From: AC-32 sp963763475
GTDB taxonomy: Bacteria > Actinomycetota > Thermoleophilia > Gaiellales > Gaiellaceae
Reading direction: 5' to 3'
Assembly (NCBI GenBank): GCA_963763475.1
Contig: CAVXOR010000003.1
Location: 1-64,000, forward strand
DNA: 64,000 nt
The translations under genes and the position numbers were made by a program. The notes beneath the pieces are model-generated. The model was given only the letters and a program-made list of their open reading frames with translations, ran no database searches and had not been told where the DNA came from. Positions 60,360 through 64,000 of this stretch are shown piece after piece; the stretch's first letter is position 1, and each line of letters begins with the position of its first letter.

Positions 60360-61510
60360 TTGGCAGGAGCCAGGCACCCGCGTGAGGATCGACCGCTAAG
60401 GCTCACGTTCGGCCTGTGGAGTGGGCGGATCGGAGGTGCCGAGAGCTTCACAATCGAGCTCGCGGCTGCGATGCAACGGCTTGGCGCAGAGCCTGCTGTC
60501 GTGTTCGTGCTCGATGGATCGCCGCTCTCCGCCCGACTGGACGAGCTAGGCATCCCCAACTCGGCTCTGAGGTTGCCGCGAGGGCGTGCTGTCGTCCGAG
60601 CCCGCCATCGGCTAGCGCGAGCAGCCGGCGCGCATGCGCCTGATGCGGCGATTCTCGCCGGCAGCGGCTATTTTGCCGCATCGCTTCGGAGCGGCGGGTT
60701 CGGCGCCCCGATCATCGGTACGGAGCATGGCTTCCTCTTGCAGCTCGGGAGTCTCGGTCGGACGAAGCGGTTGATCCGGACCGTCGATCGGTTGTCCGGC
60801 GCCACGGCATGCTCGGCCCTCGTGGCCGTCTCTCGGTACATGAAGGATCGCATCGCTGAAACCCGGTTTGCACCCAGTGTGATCTGCATCCCGAACGGGA
60901 TCGACCTCGACCGGTTCACGCCGGACGGGACAACAAGAGGCCCTGGCACGAGCTCCTAATCGGCTGCGCGTCACGCTTGATCGAAGGCAAGGGTGTTGAG
61001 GACGCCATCGCGGCCCTCGCTCGCCCCTCGCTGACGTGCGCAGCCCTGCGCATAGCGGGGGCCGGCCCGCTCGAAGCCTCGCTGAGAGAGCTTGCGCGTT
61101 CGCTTGACGTCGAGGCCCGCGTCGAATTCTCAGGACGGGTGCTCGACATGCCGGCGTTCTGGCGGTCCGTCGACGTGGCGGTGGTTCCGTCGAACCAGTG
61201 GATCGAATCCTTTGGGATGGTGGCGCTCGAAGCCATGGCCTGCGCGAGGCCCGTGGTGGTCACTCGCAACGGCGCACTGCCGTCGCTGGTCAAGGACGGT
61301 CAGACGGGAATCGTGGTTCCACCCGCCGACGTCGACGCCCTGGCGGGTGCGCTGGCTGTGTACGGGCGAGATGCTGCCCTTCGTGACCGACACGGCCGGG
61401 CCGGGCGGCAGCGCTGTGAAGAGCAATTCTCGATCGAGCGAACGGCGTGCCGTTACCTGGAGCTATGCGCGGAGCTCATCACAAAGCCGGCGCTCGGGAA
61501 CCACAGGTAG
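60360..61510 (+). pseudogene. Frameshifted family 4 glycosyltransferase
   Basis: GT-B transferase split by one shift. First part (TTG 60360): LTFGLWSGRIGGAESFTIEL, IIGTEHGFLLQLGSLG, VAVSRYMKDRIAETRFAPS, ICIPNGIDLDRFTPDG. After a missing base near 60935 the second part continues WHELLIGCASRLIEGKGVED, LRIAGAGPLEASLREL and the ESFGMVALEAMACARPVVVT nucleotide-sugar block. Both halves together make about 380 aa, normal for GT4. Might be a sequencing error rather than a true mutation. Confidence 0.8.
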
Positions 61511-61526
61511 AGGTTCTCGAGAAGCG

Positions 61527-62465
61527 ATGAAGGTTCTCGTCCTCACCAACATGTTTCCGACTGAAAGCGACCCTGGGTTCGGCATCTTTGTTCAAGAGCA
61601 AGCCGAAGATCTGCGGCGTCTCGGGGTCGATGTGAGTGTTCTCTCTTTTGATGGTCGTCGAAACAGGTGGGAGTACCTGTTCGCAGCGGCGCGGACCCGT
61701 CGGCTAGTTAAGCGCAACCGTTTCGATCTCGTACATGCCCACTACGGGCTCTGTGGTGCGGTGGCGCTGGCGCAGCGATGCCTTCCGATCGTCACCACGT
61801 TCCATGGCTCTGAAACCGGTTACATCCGCTATCAAGCGCTCATTTCCCATGTCGTCTCGCGCATCACGCACCCAATTTTCGTGAGCCAACACGGTGCGTC
61901 GAGCCTGCGAATGCCGAATGCCGACGTCATCCCCGCAGGCGTCAATACGCAATTGTTCCGCCCGCTTGCGCGTAATGCCGCCATCCGGGGACTCGGTTGG
62001 GATCCAGATGCTCGGTATGTTCTCTTTCCGGGCGGCCGGCAAAACCGCAGGAAACGATACGACTTGTTCGAGAGAACCGTCGAACATGCTCGATCGCTTC
62101 GACCAGAGTTGAGAAGCGTCTGGCTCGAGGGGTATTCGCGAATGGAGGTCGCTCTCGCATTAAACGCCGCCGATGTCACGCTGGTCACGTCGGACTATGA
62201 GGGCTCACCCGTGGTAGTGAGGGAATCGCTTGCGTGTACGACCCCCGTCGTTTCGGTGCCGGTCGGGGATGTGCCGCGCGTATTGAGAGGCTTGCCGGGC
62301 TGCGCGGTCGCCGCGCGAGACTCGGTTGCACTCGGCGCGAGGGTGGTGGAAGCGCTGGAGGTAGGGAAGCGGCCGGAGCTTCGCAGACGTGCGATGCTCT
62401 CTTCGGGCGAGCTCGTTGCTCGTCGCCTCCTCGCAATCTACGAGAGTGTTGTTGCTGGCTGTTAG
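61527..62465 (+). CDS. Family 4-like glycosyltransferase
   Basis: 312 aa, frame intact. MKVLVLTNMFPTESDPGFGI and FVQEQAEDLRRLGVDVSVLS open the GT-B fold; DLVHAHYGLCGAVALAQRC and VTTFHGSETGYIRY follow; donor region VTLVTSDYEGSPVVVRESLA then CTTPVVSVPVGDVPRVL. It lies 16 bases after the broken GT4 gene and reads the same way. Base composition is less GC-rich than upstream genes. Confidence 0.9.
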   Translation: MKVLVLTNMFPTESDPGFGIFVQEQAEDLRRLGVDVSVLSFDGRRNRWEYLFAAARTRRLVKRNRFDLVHAHYGLCGAVALAQRCLPIVTTFHGSETGYIRYQALISHVVSRITHPIFVSQHGASSLRMPNADVIPAGVNTQLFRPLARNAAIRGLGWDPDARYVLFPGGRQNRRKRYDLFERTVEHARSLRPELRSVWLEGYSRMEVALALNAADVTLVTSDYEGSPVVVRESLACTTPVVSVPVGDVPRVLRGLPGCAVAARDSVALGARVVEALEVGKRPELRRRAMLSSGELVARRLLAIYESVVAGC

Positions 62466-62518
62466 GGCTCTGTAATTGAAAGATGGCTCTACTCTCGTCG
62501 CGGCGTTTCAAATGATGC

Positions 62519-63490
62519 TCAGTTGTCGGCGCGCCACCCCCAGACTGCCTTGGCATATCTGTAACGGTCGCGCAGTTCGGTGCTATTTCGGGAAATGAGG
62601 GACTTTCCAAAGCCGACCAGAAGCAGCATAGGCATCTGAATTCCTTGGACTATCAGTCGATATAGCTCAGCGTAAAGTCCGCCACGCCAGCGGCGGAAGT
62701 ACTCGTACATGCTTATAAAGCCCATAGTTCCTGCACGAACGGGCGCGAGTGCGGTGCTCTGCCCTCCGAAATGAATAATCTTGGCCTCGGAAAGATAAAA
62801 GATGCGTGCGCCATTTTGCCGAAGCCTCAGGCAAAGATCCACGTCTTCGGCGGTGTGCAAGAAGGCTTCGTCAAAGCCGCCAAGCTGCTCGATGACGTGC
62901 CGGCGAGCAAACATCGCCGCGCCGGAGAGCGCTTCGACCTCCTGTGCCTTGTCGAGATCGTAAGGCGAGATGAGCCGGTCCTTTAGGCGTGAGCCGATAA
63001 AAGGGAGTCGATGTAGATACAGCGCATCGAGCAGCGTGAGCGTGATGGTTGGAAGACTGCGGGCGCAGACTCGCTGAATCTCGCCGTCGGAGCCGATAAG
63101 GCGCGGCCCGACGACATCGAACGCTCGATCGGTATCCAGGAAGCCGGCCATCCTGACGAGTGCATCATCTACAACAACCGTGTCTGGATTTAGGAAAACC
63201 ACGTAACGTCCACGAGAAACAGCCAAGCCCGCGTTGTTCGCGCGCGCGAACCCGAGATTCGTTTCGCTCGCGATGAGCGTGGTTTCTCCGAACTGACTCT
63301 GAACCATCTCGGGACTTCCATCTGTAGATGCGTTGTCGATAACCACAATCTCGACAGAGACGCTGCCGTCCGTCCCTTTGATCGATTCGATGCACTGCTT
63401 CAAAAAGTCGCGAACGTTCCAGCTGACGATGATCACCGAGACGTCAACACTGCCCGTATCATCGCCGTCACGTCTGATGGGAAAGACCAC
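62519..63490 (-). CDS. Glycosyltransferase family 2 (rhamnosyltransferase-like)
   Basis: 323 aa. VDVSVIIVSWNVRDFLKQCI, VVIDNASTDGSPEMV, LGFARANNAGLAVSRG and YVVFLNPDTVVVDDAL define a WbbL/rfbF-like GT2. GAAMFARRHVIEQLGGFDEA and FLHTAEDVDLCLRLRQNGAR are the acceptor/catalytic region. GTG at 63490. An acyl carrier protein gene lies 21 bases upstream on the same strand, so they may be one operon. Noticeably lower GC than the window average. Confidence 0.92.
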   Translation of the reverse strand: MVFPIRRDGDDTGSVDVSVIIVSWNVRDFLKQCIESIKGTDGSVSVEIVVIDNASTDGSPEMVQSQFGETTLIASETNLGFARANNAGLAVSRGRYVVFLNPDTVVVDDALVRMAGFLDTDRAFDVVGPRLIGSDGEIQRVCARSLPTITLTLLDALYLHRLPFIGSRLKDRLISPYDLDKAQEVEALSGAAMFARRHVIEQLGGFDEAFLHTAEDVDLCLRLRQNGARIFYLSEAKIIHFGGQSTALAPVRAGTMGFISMYEYFRRWRGGLYAELYRLIVQGIQMPMLLLVGFGKSLISRNSTELRDRYRYAKAVWGWRADN

Positions 63491-63511
63491 CTATCAAAGC
63501 ATCCATCGATC

Positions 63512-63751
63512 TCATGTATCGGCGATCTTTTGGACGAGGAGCTGCTCGAAGTCAGCAATACTTGTGACGCTGTCGAGCTCTTCGTCCGTGAACTGGACTC
63601 CGAACGCTTGCTCAGCGCTAAACACCAAATTTACATGTGCTAGTGAGTCCCAACCGGGAACGTCAGTCCAGTTCTCGGCTTCGGCCAGGACGACGTTGTC
63701 GTCGCCGAGCAGTTGCCGCACGATGTCCTCAAGTCTTTCGTGAACGATCAT
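63512..63751 (-). CDS. Acyl carrier protein
   Basis: 79 aa. The phosphopantetheine site is PGWDSLAHVNLVFSAEQAFG with Ser36 in DSL. It is a discrete ACP rather than the fatty-acid AcpP: NWTDVPGWDSLAH is the form seen next to FkbH proteins. ATG at 63751 overlaps the stop of the FkbH-like gene (ATGA), so the two are translated together. It likely carries a glyceryl or similar acyl unit. Confidence 0.92.
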   Translation of the reverse strand: MIVHERLEDIVRQLLGDDNVVLAEAENWTDVPGWDSLAHVNLVFSAEQAFGVQFTDEELDSVTSIADFEQLLVQKIADT

Positions 63752-64000
63752 CGACTCGTAGTGACGATAAACTGATTTCGAACTGGGCTCTGCGCCAAGA
63801 GGTCATATTCCCATGTCGTCGTTCCCTCTCGGTCTTCGAGCAGGCGAAAGCCGAAGCGCTCATATATTGCAGCCACGAGCTGATTCTTCGCCGTCGGAAT
63901 ATACTCCCCTCTTAGCTTTGCGCACCCGAGTTGCTCGGCGCGCTCACACAAATGGCTGAGCATCGAGCTCTCGACAGTCCTGCCGATAACTCGGCAGCTC
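63748..64000 (-). CDS. FkbH-like protein, C-terminal part (gene continues past window)
   Basis: Open frame from the window edge, 83 codons visible. CRVIGRTVESSMLSHLCERA, the LRGEYIPTAKNQLVAAIYER stretch and FGFRLLEDREGTTTWEYDL match the C-terminal GNAT-like half of FkbH proteins, whose N-terminal HAD-IIIC domain loads and dephosphorylates 1,3-bisphosphoglycerate to make glyceryl-ACP. Only the C-terminus can be seen; the HAD part must lie beyond 64000. Coupled to the ACP gene by ATGA. Confidence 0.85.
   Translation of the reverse strand, partial: SCRVIGRTVESSMLSHLCERAEQLGCAKLRGEYIPTAKNQLVAAIYERFGFRLLEDREGTTTWEYDLLAQSPVRNQFIVTTSR

Noticed and set aside
61092..61526. N-terminal extension of the glycosyltransferase at 61527
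   Set aside because: Residues are Arg/Ser/Trp-rich shadow of the broken GT4 gene; MKVLVLTNMFP at 61527 is the natural start.

Overview
The window is high-GC throughout and reads as the chromosome of an actinobacterium, most likely of the Thermoleophilia (Solirubrobacterales/Gaiellales-like). That placement is an inference from the rpsD-rpoA-rplQ-truA order, the NAD-dependent ligase, the VanW/PG-binding, 3D-domain and NlpC/P60 envelope proteins, and protein style; no rRNA is present to confirm it. Genes are packed tightly on both strands. Neighbours often overlap (ATGA, GTGA, TGATG, TAGTG), convergent genes share a CTAG at their stops, and no gene-free stretch exceeds 300 bases. At about twenty genes a TANNNT -10-like box lies only 6-9 bases before the start codon, so leaderless transcription looks like the usual mode here. 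|| 1-13.6 kb, core housekeeping and envelope: end of the ribosomal/RNA polymerase cluster (rpsD partial, rpoA, rplQ), a VIT-like membrane protein, truA, ligA, a D-Ala-D-Ala carboxypeptidase, an orphan LuxR-type response regulator, a divergent pair of secreted coiled-coil cell-wall enzymes, a long-chain acyl-CoA synthetase, Ku, a DUF4396 membrane protein and a 56-residue helix-turn-helix-like protein. The last sits behind what looks like a transcription attenuator with its own leaderless leader peptide. || 13.7-25.3 kb, metabolism: alpha/beta hydrolase, tRNA-Pro(CGG), two MFS transporters, nitrilase-family amidohydrolase, APH(6)-like kinase, HAD phosphatase, TetR regulator, a REP-associated (RAYT) transposase beside a near-perfect palindrome, two acyl-CoA dehydrogenases, an enolase-superfamily enzyme and an SDR, with a TetR-type operator before the second dehydrogenase. 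|| 25.3-43.8 kb, envelope and nucleotide/cofactor genes: VanW protein, thioesterase, sirtuin, SCP2-like protein, lipoprotein L,D-transpeptidase, lipid kinase, purine nucleoside phosphorylase, GNAT enzyme, tilS-hpt-ftsH, a methyltransferase, a heterodimeric ABC exporter, folP-folB and a secreted subtilase. || 43.8-64 kb, a surface-polysaccharide locus: hexapeptide acetyltransferase, several glycosyltransferases, an unusual Gfo/Idh/MocA-FAD oxidoreductase fusion, a polyprenyl-phosphate sugar-1-phosphate transferase, an ECF sigma factor coupled to a Wzy-like polymerase, a Wzc-type tyrosine autokinase, an LPFTG surface protein and a DegT/DnrJ aminotransferase. Next come three consecutive genes broken by about eleven frameshifts (NPCBM-lyase, a second polymerase, a GT4 transferase). 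The window ends with intact transferases, an acyl carrier protein and the C-terminus of an FkbH-like protein. By eye the last 2.5 kb is less GC-rich than the rest, which would fit an acquired or exchanged glycan module. || The envelope genes of the first two thirds and the glycan locus together suggest heavy investment in cell-wall remodelling and surface polysaccharide. The most unusual items are the attenuator before the 56-residue gene, the CATG-overlapping leaderless divergent starts at 22.2 kb, two genes whose conserved N-termini have no ordinary start codon, the oxidoreductase fusion, and the FkbH-ACP pair.
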